From positions 69,853,720 to 69,917,719 of the forward strand of contig NC_089788.1 of NCBI RefSeq assembly GCF_040412425.1: a stretch of DNA of 64,000 nucleotides, in the 5' to 3' direction. Each line of letters begins with the position of its first letter. Position 1 is the stretch's first letter. The position numbers and the translations under genes are program-made. The stretch is from Macrobrachium rosenbergii (taxonomy: Eukaryota > Arthropoda > Malacostraca > Decapoda > Palaemonidae). The notes under the pieces are model-generated. The model saw only the letters and a list, made by a program, of their open reading frames with translations. It did no database searches and was not told where the DNA came from. Of this stretch, positions 35,216 through 47,400 are shown piece by piece.

Positions 35216-35702
35216 TCTTGAGATTTCTTTCCCCCCTTTTTCAATGTAGGTCAGCTGGCTGGGTATACAGTCACTGCCTGTCAGAATTCTTCAGCCAGCA
35301 GCAGTGCTTGGCAGAGGACCCCTTCACCCCCTTATTTTTTTTTTCTTAAGGACGTCAGAATTCTTCCATTTTCTTCTAAAGGCCAACGGGTGGGTATAGA
35401 TGCCATTGGTAGATTCCCCCCACCTTTTTCTGTGATGGCCAACAGGTGGGTTTAAAATGTCCACCCAGTTCCGTTTTCTCTGTGGGGGCTGACATGGTAG
35501 GTGTGAAATTGCCACGTCATAAGACTTCGTTTTTCCATGCAAAAGGGGGGTTGGGTGGGTTATGATATGCCCAAGCGAATTCTTCCTATTTTCTTGTGAA
35601 GGTTGACGAGGCAGATATGATTTGGTTGTGAAGGCCTGTAGTGCTGTTTCAGAATTCCCCATAATTTTTTTTTTTAAGCTGAAGGTGCATGTATAAGATG
35701 GT

Positions 35703-35988
35703 CCCCGTAGGGGTTTAGTGCCGTCAGTGCACCTCACGTGGTGCTCTGTAGGCATTTCCTTAGGGTCTTGGGAGCAACCACTTTCATTCCTGTACTGTAC
35801 CTCTGTTCATATTCTCTTTCTTCCATCTGACTTTCCACCCACTCTAACAGCTGTCTCAGTGCAACTGCGAGGTTTTCCTCTTGTTACACCTTTCAAAACT
35901 TCTTACTGTCAATTTCCTTCTCAGCGCTAAATGACCCCATAGGTCCCAGCGCTTGGCCGCTGGCCTAAATTCTGTGTTCTATTCTACA
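35703..35988 (+). repeat. SINE-like dispersed repeat, copy 2
   Basis: Full-length copy starting TTTAGTGCCGTCAGTGCACC and ending GGCCTAAATTCTGTGTTCTA. Its 3' end is followed by two further 41-bp units that repeat AAATTCTGTATTCTATTCTA joined to ATGGCTGCCAGA (35985-36090). Confidence 0.75.
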
Positions 35989-37079
35989 AAATGGCTGCCA
36001 GAAGTCTAAATTCTGTATTCTATTCTATAGAATGGCTGCCAGAGGTCTAAATTCTATATTTTATTCTATAAAATGGCTGCCAGAAATCTTCCCTTTTCCC
36101 CGTGAAGGTTGATGGCCTGGTCTAAGATGCCCATGCATATCCTAATTTCTTTTTCATTAATGCTGATAGGGTGGGTGTTCAGTGGCCGTCAGATTCCCTT
36201 TCTTTGTCCTGTGGAGGCTGATGGAGCGGTTTGAAAATGACTATGTAAGAATCTTGTTGTTCTTTGTGTAGGCTGGTGATTCAAGCTGAAGATACCTGTA
36301 AAAAATTTTTCCCCTTTCTTGTGAAGGCTGACAGTACATGGTCAAGTGTCCCTGTCAGATTTTTTTTTTTTCCTGTGAAGTGATTTACTTTGTAATATTT
36401 GAGACAAATCTTGCGGTGCAGTCTTTTAATGAGTGATTTCTACGTAATGTATTGTAATTCCCCTGTGTAATTATCTGTAAGCATTTATATTTTGTAATAC
36501 TACCTGAGTATCGTATATTTTGTAATACTGCCTGAGTATCGTATCAGCCCGGAGAAATGACGTTTGTCTAGTAATCAGTAGGGTGGAAATGGTATCTATA
36601 ATACCACAGCCAATGCCATTCATTATAGAGGGCTTTCCCCTATACGCATACGGCGTCCGGGTTGCCTGTTGTGCTGTACTTTGTAAGTTTGTTGCACAAT
36701 AAATTGTTTCCTCTTCCCTGTGAAGATTGATTGACTCTCATGAAATACCCATTCTTATCTCTCCATCTTTCTTTCGTCAAGGAAAAAGTGGCAATATGCT
36801 TCACGTAAAGAAGAATACGTATATTTTCCATATGCTGATTTTGAGTACATTTTTGGTTTAATGGGGAACAGTGACAAGGAACTGAATTGCCTCTCTGTCC
36901 GACGTATGTGAATTATTGGTTGAAGTGTTAATTTTTCTTACTAGCCTATTTGTCAGTTGAACTGCATTGTTATGTTGAAAACCAATTTCTCGGAGGGGTA
37001 ACCTCGATTCATTTGTATCCTGGAATGGCTCAAGATCCTTCTATGCATTGCTCGTATTTGAATAATTTAATTAACTTTA

Positions 37080-37276
37080 TCTATTTATTAAATTATTAAT
37101 TTAGCTTTTTCTTTTTTGACAATTTATCTCCTCTTTCTGTATTTCCCGTTACCTCCTGTTACTTCCTTCCAATGAACATATTTTTTGGAAGCTTGAATTT
37201 CAAGTTAACGGCCCCTTAGGGCTTGTTGCATACGAATAGGGTTCATCTGCTGAATAATAACGATAATGATAATAGG
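37080..37276 (+). mobile_element. 3' end of (TAA)n-tailed retrotransposon, copy E
   Basis: UTR only: CTCCTGTTACTTCCTTCCAA, TTTGGAAGCTTGAATTTCAAG, GAATAGGGTTCATCTGCTGA and then an AATAATAACGATAATGATAAT tail. Confidence 0.7.
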
Positions 37277-37516
37277 CATCAAGTTTGCTATTTGGGTGTA
37301 AAACTGAAGCCTCGAGTATGCGTAAAGGTTATGTCACACGACCCCGAGGTTGCGCGATTTCAGTAATGCCTCCAATATCGGCTTCTCGGTGGAAAGTTTC
37401 TCGGCAAGACGCTGGAAAACGTTGTAGGGCGTGTGATTACGCCTTTAGTGTGGAGTCGGGTGTTTTTGTGGGTTTTTTTTTATTTCTTGGCGCGTGATCC
37501 TTGAGTTAATCCTAGC

Positions 37517-37569
<53 letters not shown>

Positions 37570-37644
37570 GGTTTTGTTTAACAAAATGGCTGTTGAAACT
37601 GCCATTTTGTTTAACAAAACCTGTATTAAAGAAGGTCTTTTTCC

Positions 37645-37678
<34 letters not shown>

Positions 37679-37679
37679 T
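37517..37679. repeat. (ATT)n - hairpin - (ATT)n locus
   Basis: Two ATT arrays (37517-37569 and 37646-37679) flank a compact inverted repeat: GGTTTTGTTTAACAAAATGG (37570-37590) and its near-complement at 37601-37621 with a 10-bp loop. Confidence 0.85.
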
Positions 37680-37887
37680 CTGCTTTGCGGAGGTTCGAAT
37701 GACTTTTGTTAGATTCGTATTTGTTTTGTTATAACTTTTTAAGGTTACTCGGCTTATTATTTAATTGTTTATTGAGCTTATCCTTAACTTAATTCTAGGT
37801 TTCGTTAAATTTCTGCCGAGATGAAGGTTCGGAAGAAGCTTTGCAGATTTTTATTCTTTTGTAACAGCTTAATATGATTGCTCAGTT

Positions 37888-38275
37888 TTTTTAGTTTTCT
37901 GTGAAAGAAGACTGTTTTGCCAGCTTTGTCTGTCCGTCCGCACTTTTTCTGTCCGCCCTCAGATCTTAGAAACTACGGAGGCTAGAGGGCTGCAAATTGC
38001 TTTGTTGATCATCCACCCTCCATTCCTCAAACATACCAAATTGCAGCCCTCTAGCCTCATTATTTTTTATTTGATTTAAGGTTAAAGTTACCCATAATCG
38101 TGCGTCTAGCAACGATATAGGTCAGGCCACCTCCGGGCCGTGGTTAAAGTTTTACGGGCCGCGGCTCATACAGCATTATACGGAGACCACCGAAAGATAG
38201 ATCTATTGTTGGTGGCCTTGATTATATGGCGTACAGAAAACTCGATTGCGTCGAAGAAACTAAGGCGCATTTTCT
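37888..38275 (+). repeat. hairpin-rich 390-bp dispersed repeat, copy 1
   Basis: The family starts TTTTAGTTTTCTGT and ends near a GCGC...AAGAAAC...GCGCATTTT segment. In the middle a GGCTAGAGGGCTGCAAATTG arm pairs with CAATTTGCAGCCCTCTAGCC-type sequence about 50 bp further on; the clearest hairpins (start, centre and ACCGAAAGATAGATCT..) are described under the findings. Confidence 0.85.
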
Positions 38276-38608
38276 AATTGTCGTTTATGTATTTGGCTTA
38301 ATGTTATATAGAGCTCAGTATATCATAAGCAGACGACAAGGGGGGCGGGGGGAATTACTCCCGTGAAACTTGTGACCGAATAAAACCAGAAAAATGTGGG
38401 AGGAATGAGAATGGGTATCTAGCCCATTGGTAAGCGACAGACCCGCTTCTTCGTAGTTGGAAGGTTATGTGAGTTATCTGGTAGTGAAATGAATTGTAGG
38501 TTGTGTTTTATAAGGATGGACGAGTTTATGAATTTTCTGCAGTGTTGACGATGTTCAGGTCATTTTTAATATAAACATGAAAAATCTTGGGATGGAGGTT
38601 TTGGAATC
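38276..38608. other. spacer between two hairpin-rich copies
   Basis: Unremarkable non-coding sequence with a short GGGGGGCGGGGGG run near 38340. Confidence 0.4.
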
Positions 38609-38993
38609 TTTTAGTTTTCTGTAGAAGAAAACTATTGTGCCGGATGTGGCTGTCCGTCCGCATTTTATTCTGTCCGCACTTTTTCTGTCCGCCCTCAGAT
38701 CTTAAAAACCACTAAGGGTAGAGGGCTGCAAATTGCTATGTTGATAATCCACCCTCCAATCGTCAAACACACCATATTGCAGCCCTCTAGCCTCAGTAGT
38801 TTTTATTTTATTTAAGGTTAAAGTTAGCCATGATTGTGCTTCTGGCAACGATATAGGATAGGCCACCACCGCGGCTCTTACGGCACTATACGGAGACCAC
38901 CGCAAGATGGATCTACTTTTGGAGGCCTTGATTATACGCTGTAGCGGCTGTACAGAAAAATATTGCACCGAAGAAAATTCGGCGTATTTTTTA
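38609..38993 (+). repeat. hairpin-rich 390-bp dispersed repeat, copy 2
   Basis: Full-length copy. It has an extra CGCATTTTATTCTGTC insertion near the start. The CACCGCAAGATGGATCT stem and the terminal hairpin are partly decayed. Confidence 0.85.
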
Positions 38994-39879
38994 CTTTTTT
39001 TTTTCCTCTTAATCAAGAGTAACTCTCAGTTTGTTTGAAGTCTGTTGTAAAGAGTAGGACTGATATTTTGGAAGTAAATCGATCTGTGAAATTTTGTCAG
39101 AATCTTCAGCATTAGAAATTAATCCAATTATAAACTTTTTGAAATATTGTAATTTGACGAAAATGTAACTAAAAACAAATCCTGCGGGCCACCCCTGTGA
39201 GAGCTGATAGTCAGCTCAGTGTTCTGGTAAAACTTTTCTAATAATAATAATAATTTAGGTTTACTAATAGAATCAGTTGCTGAAGCTTCGATTGTCAAGA
39301 TATTGTTGAGTTGAAAGTTATTAAAATAATCAGGAATGAGTCCACACCGAATTTTTTTGGGAACTATTGACGTTGCAAAACCCAACCCGACTAGCATTCT
39401 AGTCGAACCCTACCCCCTTTTATTTTTTCTGACAGTAAATATCCGTAGCCGCTACCATCGTAACCTATATTAACTGCCGAGCAGCATAAACAGCCAATCA
39501 GGACTACCGTCGGGGATGTCGCGTGGGGAAATATACAGTCAGCTCCAGTGAAAAAGAGATCGTAGTTAGATTGTGGCTTTCAAACTCCATTTCCTCTGCT
39601 CCCATTTCACTCAGCCCGATACTTTTATTTCACAGAAGTATCCACCGTTGCCTTTGCGATTAGCTGATTCAATTTTGCGCTCGTTATTATAAAAGAAATA
39701 TGCACTACTTGGTGCAGAGTTTGGTTGGAAGATGTCAGAGAACATGTTCCGTGCATAACAGTCGCTTTCCGTTTATTTTTTATAAAATTTAATAATTGGT
39801 AGTTGTTTGATTGGGATATGATACTGTCTCTACGAAAAATGAGTGTTGAAGCGTTTTGTTAAATTTGCCTGAGACTTAA

Positions 39880-39910
<31 letters not shown>

Positions 39911-39965
39911 CATTATTATTAATTTCTAACGTACATCGGGATCGAACTCAGGTCCTCTCGGGCGA
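39880..39965 (-). repeat. (ATT)n next to a tRNA-SINE 3' fragment
   Basis: (ATT)n at 39880-39919 is followed by sequence whose minus strand reads GAGTTCGATCCCGATGT, a Box B-like segment similar to the SINE at 49140-49216. Only the 3' half is present. Confidence 0.5.
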
Positions 39966-40147
39966 TTTGGGATAGAAATGTTTTTTTATATGTTTTGCTT
40001 ATTATTACTGGTCAGGCATTATTCTCTACCATTCATTTATTGGATGTTCGTTACATCTTCAAATTAGTTTTTTTTCCAAGATTCTATCTCGTGTGTCCTG
40101 TGAAAATTAAGGATATAGTAACTCATGGGGAGTAATTTCTAGTACAT

Positions 40148-40150
<3 letters not shown>

Positions 40151-40222
<72 letters not shown>
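40151..40222. repeat. (CT)n microsatellite
   Basis: About 72 bp of perfect CT repeat. Confidence 0.95.
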
Positions 40223-40225
<3 letters not shown>

Positions 40226-40624
40226 TGCTTAGGTTTTTTTTTTTATTTACCTTTTCGAAAGGAATTTACTCATTTTGTGTAATATCCTCTTCCAGAAATT
40301 ACAATAGCATCACCATAACTTACGATTTTAATGGGTCATCTTTTCTCTCTCCCTTATACAGAGTCTTTCAAAACCCATGCACTTCAAATCAGCCTGAACA
40401 CCGAAGGAAGTTATTTGAGAAAACTAGAAGTTATAACTGATAAATAAGTGGTGACCATCATTGATGGATCCTAAAATACAGGCTGATCAGAATGCCTTCA
40501 AGCATAAGCAAGATCAGTGCGTGGATAGATTTTCTTGCATTGCAATGGCACTGTTCCTTTCATTCATTCCCAACCAAAATGCAACTTAACTGACCTGTCA
40601 ACTGTATACCCCACCCCCGGTTGC

Positions 40625-40625
40625 T

Positions 40626-40709
<84 letters not shown>

Positions 40710-40990
40710 TTCAGACGATGAACCCTATTCATATGGAACAAACCCAAATTCAAGCTTCCAAAGAATGTCATGTTCATTAGGAAGAAGTAAGAGAAGATGA
40801 AGAGAAATATAGCAAGAAGAGATCTCACTTATTAAAAAGAAAAAATAGATTAATAAATGAACAGTTAAAATGTATTCAAATGCAAGGAGTATAGTATCCG
40901 AGTAGTAATGCATTGGATCTTCGCTTGAACTTTTGAAGTTACACAGTCCAACGGTGTGGGGAATAAAGGACCTCATGAACCGGTGAATTA
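40625..40990 (-). mobile_element. 3' end of (TAA)n-tailed retrotransposon, copy F
   Basis: The tail is (AAT)n switching to (ATT)n at 40625-40708, followed by CAGACGATGAACCCTATTCA, UTR and the reversed coding end with GTCCAACGGTGTGGGGAATAA. In minus-strand sense this encodes the 'SFIPHTVGLxN' motif seen at the end of Jockey/CR1-like polyproteins. Confidence 0.8.
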
Positions 40991-41089
40991 TAATAGCATC
41001 TTCGCACACTACTGACATCGTTTACCTTCCTCGTTACATAGGGATACTCTTTCACATACTTGGTTTTGAGTTGACAGTCTACTTTCGTA

Positions 41090-41440
41090 CTTTGTGATGT
41101 CGCTTTTCCATAAATTGGGATGGCGTTTCGTTTCCGTTCATTGAGATGACTTTTCCCTGCATTGTGATGACGTTTCCTTTCTATTCATTGCGATGACTAT
41201 TCCATGCATCGTGATGACGTTTCCTTTCTATTCGTTGAGATGACTTTTCCATAAATTGGGATGGCGTTTCCTTACCGTTCAGTGAGATGACTTTTCCCTG
41301 CATTGTGATGACGTTCCCTCTATTCATTGAGATGACTTTTCCATGCTTTGTGATGACGTTTCCTTTCTATTCATTGAGATGACTATTCCATGCTTTGTGA
41401 TGACGCTCCCTCTCCATTCATTGAGATAACTCTACCTTAG
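41090..41440. repeat. minisatellite, about 50-60 bp compound unit
   Basis: GTGATGACGTTTCCTTTCTA followed by TTCATTGAGATGACTTTTCC recurs about six times, grading into degenerate copies to about 41550. Each half-unit carries a GATGAC core. Confidence 0.8.
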
Positions 41441-41559
41441 ATTGAGCTGACATTACTTTAAGCTCAGTGACATTATCACTTCCCCCAGCATCGCGATGAC
41501 AGTGTTATCCCTTCCAGCGTTACAGTGACGCAGTTTCTTCACCAGGCCGTATGGTGACA

Positions 41560-42200
41560 TCGTCATTGTTACATTACGCCATTTCGTAATGCTTGCAGTA
41601 ATGGCTTGATCATCGTACACGAGAAAGTCATTCCTTTGAGCCAGCTTTTGCTCTTAAATGGAAGATTGCAGTGTAGTCAAGGAGCTTGCGTATTCTTTTG
41701 AGAAATGGGTTCATTATAAATGTTTATTTCAAGATGTTTTGTATTCTTTGTATTTTGTTTATGTAAAAATGTTACATTTTTGTTATTTGGAGACCTAAAC
41801 GTTGATTGGAGTTGTCAAACAAATATGGAAATAGAGTCAGTAAATATTATAAATTAACAATCTATTCTACATTTTAGGGGAAAACTGCAAACAAACTACT
41901 ACTGCAATACAAAGCAGCTGCAGTTTGAAGTAACATTTTGGTGTTTTATGTCTTTCCTAAACGTTGTTTAGGAAGAACTGAAACCCAAAATAGTTCCTCA
42001 ACCTACAGAGGCTTTGTATCATGGAAATATTTTATTTGCAGTTTCCTTTAATGTAGAATCGATTGTAGATATACTTAGTATTTACTTAACCTATTTCCAT
42101 AAATGTTAATTAGGCTTCCTTGACGTTCAGTAGTCCTGCTCATTTTCCTGCGCAGAGTCAGCCCATACATCTCGTCTTCCTTTTTCGTGTGTGAGTGTGT
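41560..42200. other. non-coding stretch
   Basis: No gene or repeat recognised. Confidence 0.4.
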
Positions 42201-42202
42201 AT

Positions 42203-42239
42203 TGGGGTTGGGAAGGGTTTTGGGGTTGGGGGGAGGGGG
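42203..42239. other. G-rich tract, G-quadruplex candidate
   Basis: At least five runs of three or more G (GGGGTTGGGAAGGG, then GGGGTTGGGGGGAGGGGG) within 37 bases on the plus strand fit the G3+N1-7 pattern. Confidence 0.6.
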
Positions 42240-42321
42240 TTACTGCTCAGGAATACGAAGTCTATCGAAGCTGGTGGAGTGAGTGAGTGAGAGTGTTCAG
42301 GTAGCTAGCTAGCTGCAATAG

Positions 42322-42390
42322 CGAGAGGAGGAGGAGGAGGAGGAGGAAGAGGAGGGGGAGGCGGAGGAGGAGGAGGAGGAGGAGGCGTAC
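42322..42390. repeat. (GGA)n purine tract
   Basis: Interrupted GAG/GGA repeats, all purine on the plus strand. Confidence 0.9.
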
Positions 42391-43184
42391 AGGGAGGGAC
42401 GGTCACACATACAGTAGATGCTCTCGGTACTTTTACTCTTTGTATGCCAATCAGGGCGTTGCCATGTGCACGATGATTACTCGTACTATTTTGTACATCT
42501 AGATGGCGATTCGTAAGTACGCGCGTGACTCTTGTACTTCGAAAATACTTGTTAGATACTTGCTAAATGTTTTTAGTGTAACAGTTGGCTGCTGTATTTT
42601 ATTCCCCTCCTGTAACCGTCCATCTGTAATTTTGATTCGGTAACGGTTATTTCCAAGATAACGGCTTCCAAAGTCCGGTGAAATTCGATACATTGGCTTC
42701 AGGCTCGAATCGACAGAGGATCTACTGTATATGCACTGCCGGCGTAATTCTTGTCTGATTGTAGCTAGACTGACGGAAGATACATTAATTTTATTAATAA
42801 ATTATTATTGTATATTGTTTAGTAGATGCATATGTATTCTTACATGGTCATTTTAAGGAAAATAACCGAGCCTGTCTTGGCTACCTAGAGTGGTCCATGT
42901 CAGCAAGGACTTCACAAGTGATGGCTTCTTTCCATACCTAAGATTGGCTTCTTTCCATACCTAAGATATGTTCTAGAATATCTTCTTCGTTTCAGTCTTT
43001 GCCATGGAACAAGGGAACGTCATGCGCGCAATAGCTAAAAGCTAATTGTACTGTGATTCCCGTATTCTGCTATTCGATTATCCTCCGGTCTTGAGCTGTT
43101 GGAATGATGTTACTGTCAGGTCGACCACGTTTCTCTGTACAGTTACTTACACAAGATACGTGTTTACGCATTTATTTTGTTATC

Positions 43185-43567
43185 GAACTTTATTTTATTG
43201 TGGAACTTCTCAGTTCCAGAAGTCCTTTTATCCCTCACACCGTTGGACTGTGAAACTGCCCCTGAGGATGTCGTGCGATTGGAACTTCAAAGTTCAAACG
43301 AAGATGCAATGCATTACTACCCTAATACAATTATTCTCCTCGTGTTGTAACAATTTACATTTTTGTCTCTTTGTTAATTTGTTAATTTATTTTGATTTTT
43401 TGGTAAGTCATCTCTTCTTTTTGTATTCCCCATTACCTTCTGTAACTTTTTACAAATGAACACCCTGTCCTTTGAAAGCTTGATTTTCAAGTCAGTGGGC
43501 CCGGTAGGTTTGTTCCATAGGGTTCATCCTCTGAATACTAATATTATTAATAATAATAATATTTATT
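43185..43567 (+). mobile_element. 3' end of (TAA)n-tailed retrotransposon, copy G
   Basis: The longest plus-strand copy. It keeps the coding end (ACTTCTCAGTTCCAGAAGTC, CTCACACCGTTGGACTGTG, GAGGATGTCGTGCGATTGGA), the UTR, GGGTTCATCCTCTGAATACT and an AATAATAATAAT-like tail. Frameshifts disrupt the peptide. Confidence 0.8.
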
Positions 43568-43650
43568 GTTAGTATCTGTCCAGGTTGTTGTGAATGCATG
43601 TGGAGGAGCCTTTAACCCACAACCCACATACTCAGCACTGATGTTTTTTC

Positions 43651-43965
43651 TTTTTAGGTTTCTGTTAAAGAAAACTATTGTGCCGGTTTTGTCTTTCCCG
43701 CCGCACTTTTTCTGTCCGCCCTCAGGTCTTGAAAACTACTGAGGGTAGAGGGCTGCAAATTGGTATGTTGATCATACAAAATTGCAGCCCTCCAGCCTGA
43801 GTAGTTTATATTTTATTTAAGGTCAAAGTTAGCCATTATCATGCGTCTGGCAACAATATAGGACAGGCCACCACCGGGCCGTGTTTAAAGTTTCATGGAC
43901 CGCGGCTCATACAGCATTATACCGAGACCACTGAAAAGAGAGTTCTATTTGTGGCCATTTTCATG
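43651..43965 (+). repeat. hairpin-rich 390-bp dispersed repeat, copy 3, 3'-truncated
   Basis: The central stem is kept but most of its loop is deleted (43731-43807). The copy ends after GTGGCCATTTTCATGG and runs into (AT)n about 10 bp later, losing the terminal hairpin. Confidence 0.85.
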
Positions 43966-43972
43966 GAAATGT

Positions 43973-44084
<112 letters not shown>

Positions 44085-44613
44085 GAATGGCTGTTTACTG
44101 CATGCATTGTGCAAACACCGAACGCAATGAATCATAGTTGAACAATTGTAGTTATGTTTAGGTACGTCAGTATATGAGATTCTTTGAGATCCTTGAAAAT
44201 GGCTTTGACGCAGGTAATTCATTGCAAGTTAGTTATGCTTCCAAAAGGAGGTGTTGCGTGCAACCGTACGGTGCATTGTCGTGCACAATAAGCTAGATTT
44301 TGTGACGCCAGTTTTAATAGCCACAAATCAATCAATCAATCGTGTACAACAGGTTGTTTTGTATGGGCACAAAACTAAACTTATTAACAACGATTCATTC
44401 TTTGCTTTTCTCTCAATGGTTTCCTTACAACAGATTTGGCGCTGTGTTGCCAGCGTGTGTGGGTACGTGAACGCCAATTGTTTTACGCTATCTTTCTTAC
44501 AGGCGGTATTGTTGTGACGCCAGATTCAGTACTCGATCATTCAATGGACCAATAGACCTTTGATGTGGCTTTTGTCGTTTCTCTCTTGACGTTAGTTTGG
44601 TTCTGTTGTGACC

Positions 44614-44647
<34 letters not shown>

Positions 44648-44884
44648 TGAGGCCTAAGGCTTTAGGCATTCTTGACTATTTTTGTGGTTTTTTTGCTGTC
44701 CTTGGTAAACTTCCTGGTTCACTTGGTTGCGATTTAATTGAACCTACTCTGTCGAGTTGTTTGCAGTGTTGTTTATATTTGTATATAATTGTCTGGATGT
44801 AAACTTGTTCGGTCTTAATTAAGTTGCGTTTGGCATTCGCGGTTAATGAAAATTACGTTTTGCATTCGCGGCGAAAGAAAATCA

Positions 44885-45480
44885 CATATAAGAAGTATAT
44901 TCTTTTGTTTATAAAAAGTATATTCATAAGAAGTATATTCTTTTGTTTATAAAAAGTATATTCTTTTGTTTGGTCTCCATTGCGACTTTGGAATTTTTTC
45001 TGAGCTTTTTGCCCAAATTCAGATAGATCAACTGTCTATCTGTTTCCAGGCAATATAGAAGTATGTGCTTTTGTTCAGTCTCCATTAAGCTTTTTTAATT
45101 TTTTTCCAAGTCATATAAATCAGCTATCTGTTTCCAGGCAATATAGAAGTATGTGCTTTTGTTTAATCTCCATGAAGATTTTTAATTTTTCCCAAGTTCA
45201 GATGAATCAACTATCTATCTGTTTCCAGCTAATATAGAAGTATTTGCTTTTGCTTAATCTTCATTACGATTTATAATTTTTCCCAAGTTCAGATAAATGA
45301 ACTATCTATCTGTTTCCAGCTAATATAGAAGTATATGCTTTTGTTTAGTCTCCATTAAGATTTTTTTTATTTTTTCCCAAGTTCATATAAATCAGCTATC
45401 TATCTGTTTCCAGCTGATGTAGAAATATTTACTTTTGTTTAATCTCCATAACGATTTTGAATTTTTCCCAAGTTCAGACA
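44885..45480. repeat. tandem repeats: 30-bp unit, then about 92-bp unit x 5
   Basis: At 44885-44968 AGAAGTATATTCTTTTGTTT is repeated. From about 45000 a unit AATATAGAAGTATGTGCTTT, TAGTCTCCATTAAGATTTTT, CCCAAGTTCAGATAAATCA, CTATCTATCTGTTTCCAG recurs about every 92 bp (45050, 45138, 45230, 45322, 45414). Confidence 0.85.
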
Positions 45481-45509
45481 TGTCAGCTAACAATCTCTTT
45501 CCGTCTTAT

Positions 45510-46447
45510 AAATATTTTCTGTCATTTAGCTTTCATTAAGATACAAGAAATTGTCCTCTAAATTCAGACACGTTAACTGATAGTCCTTTCCGGCTTCTTC
45601 GACTGTAATAGATGTGACGATAGAACTTCGAATGACCCAGTCAGTATGGAATAAGACGTTGCCTGGGTCTTCGAACCTTACGGCCATTGGTATTCGTACG
45701 ACATCGTCGGTTAGGTATGAGAGCGCATTACATCACCAGCTCGTCTCGGGCGAGCGTTGCATGCTTAGTAACGACGGCTGTTATTCCTGGGGTTCCGACT
45801 CCGATTGATTCTAACGGTTGTAGGAACTAGAGACATTGAGATAAATTCAAATGTATTGTAAGAAAGTCCCCCTTTTTTTTTTATGTCAGTCATGGGTGTT
45901 GTTTATCGTAGCTTTCTGATGTTGCAGTGGAGGTAGTCATTACTGATAATTGTTTTTGTTTTTAACCTCTGTTGATTTAAGCATGAATTAGATGCACAAA
46001 GGTTATTCGACTGTGGTGGGTTGTAACAGGATGGAGGAGGGCTCGCAACTTCATCCCCGAAGGTCTCGCTGAGAACTTGAGTGTTGGCACTGAAAATTGA
46101 ACATAAAACGCTGGGTGTACTCATGTAGTTTGTGTATGTAACAGAGATAAGCCAAGTAATAAATTACGCGTTTAAGTTGCCGTCGTCGAACCCTTGACCA
46201 AGGTCCCCCAACGCTAGTAGAATCCAGTTATCCTAGTGCAAGCCCGGGAACGGTACGTAATGTCTCTAGGACTGGGGCTTGCCGTCTCGACCTTGTTTTA
46301 GGAAACGATTGACTTGGCGTCCTTAAATTAGTCGGTCAGAATTATTAACTGACCCAAAAAGGCAACGAAAGTCCTGGATTCCGGTGAAGAGAAGGACAAA
46401 GTGGCCATTATAAAAAAAAAAAAAAATACTTTCTTAGGTCTTAGAGT
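45510..46447. other. non-coding stretch, GC-balanced
   Basis: No gene recognised. 45600-45810 is richer in CpG and has an open frame (45614-45808) without known motifs. Confidence 0.35.
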
Positions 46448-46780
46448 AGCCCTCCGTAGTTGATCATTGTCGTCAGTGCACTTCACGCGGTGCACTGTAC
46501 GTGTTAATTAGATTCTTTTCAGCGTCCCTTCGGCCCGCAGCTGCAACCCCTTTCGTTTATCTTACTCCACCTCCGTTCATGTTTTCTTTCTTCCATCTTA
46601 CTTTTCACCCGTTCCTAACAGTTGTTTCACAGTACAACTGCAAAGTGTTTCTCTTGTTACAGCTTTTAAAACTTTTCACTCTCAGTTCCATTTTCAGCGC
46701 TGAACGACCTCTTAGGTCCTGGTACTTGGCCTTTGACCTTGATTTTATGTATATAGCATTCCATTCGATAGTGTAGCCTT
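46448..46780 (+). repeat. SINE-like dispersed repeat, copy 3
   Basis: It starts GTCGTCAGTGCACTTCACGC, keeps the CCGCAGCTGCAACCCCTTTC middle block and ends GCGCTGAACGACCTCTTAGG...TTTGACCTTGATTTTA. Confidence 0.7.
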
Positions 46781-47400
46781 TGTTCATCAATGTTGTCACT
46801 ATTGAGTTGCTAAGATGTTGAATGATCAGTCGAGCATCGGGGTCTTTTTGGTGATCATGGTGGAATTTGAAACTGAAAATGAGTATCGTCACCATAAAGT
46901 GTATAGTAGTAGTACTATATTTGGTCTTCATTCTTAGTTCCTCACGGGAGGGCTAGGTAAACCTATTGGTTGCATATCCTTCGACATTTGCTTTTGAAAG
47001 AGAGAGAGAGAGCTGAAGGCGTGAGTGTCACAACTTGGGTTACGTGAACGGCCAGGTTACGTTACACCATTCATGGATTCTGTTCGAGTACTTCTTGCAT
47101 TCCATTGTCGTCTTTGGTGGGCCACAGGGAATGCTCGATTAGCCATGTTGCTTTTGGCTCCTCAGGACGTATTATTAATATGCCCTCAGCTCTACAGAGC
47201 GTTGTGCTTGGTGAACTTTTCAGATATTCACAACAGTTATGTCCTGTTAGGTTGAGAAGGCCACAGCCTCATACATTGAGAGGTTATTACATTCAGTACG
47301 TCTTGGTTTTGAGAGATAGGCCCCATACGACCAGCCACACAGTTGGCAAAGTGCTTTGATGACCACAGCCTTATTCTTGAGAAATTAAGGTGACCAGAGC

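Larger units (their letters stand above)
34960..36385. repeat. degenerate tandem repeat, about 75-bp unit, interrupted
   Basis: Motifs of the type TGTGAAGGCTGACGGGGTGG then ATGCCCGTCAGAATTCTTCC recur about a dozen times with strong decay (34968, 35374, 35430, 35480, 35600, 36105, 36165, 36215, 36330). Copy D of the (TAA)n-tailed retrotransposon and SINE-like copy 2 were inserted into this array. Confidence 0.6.
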
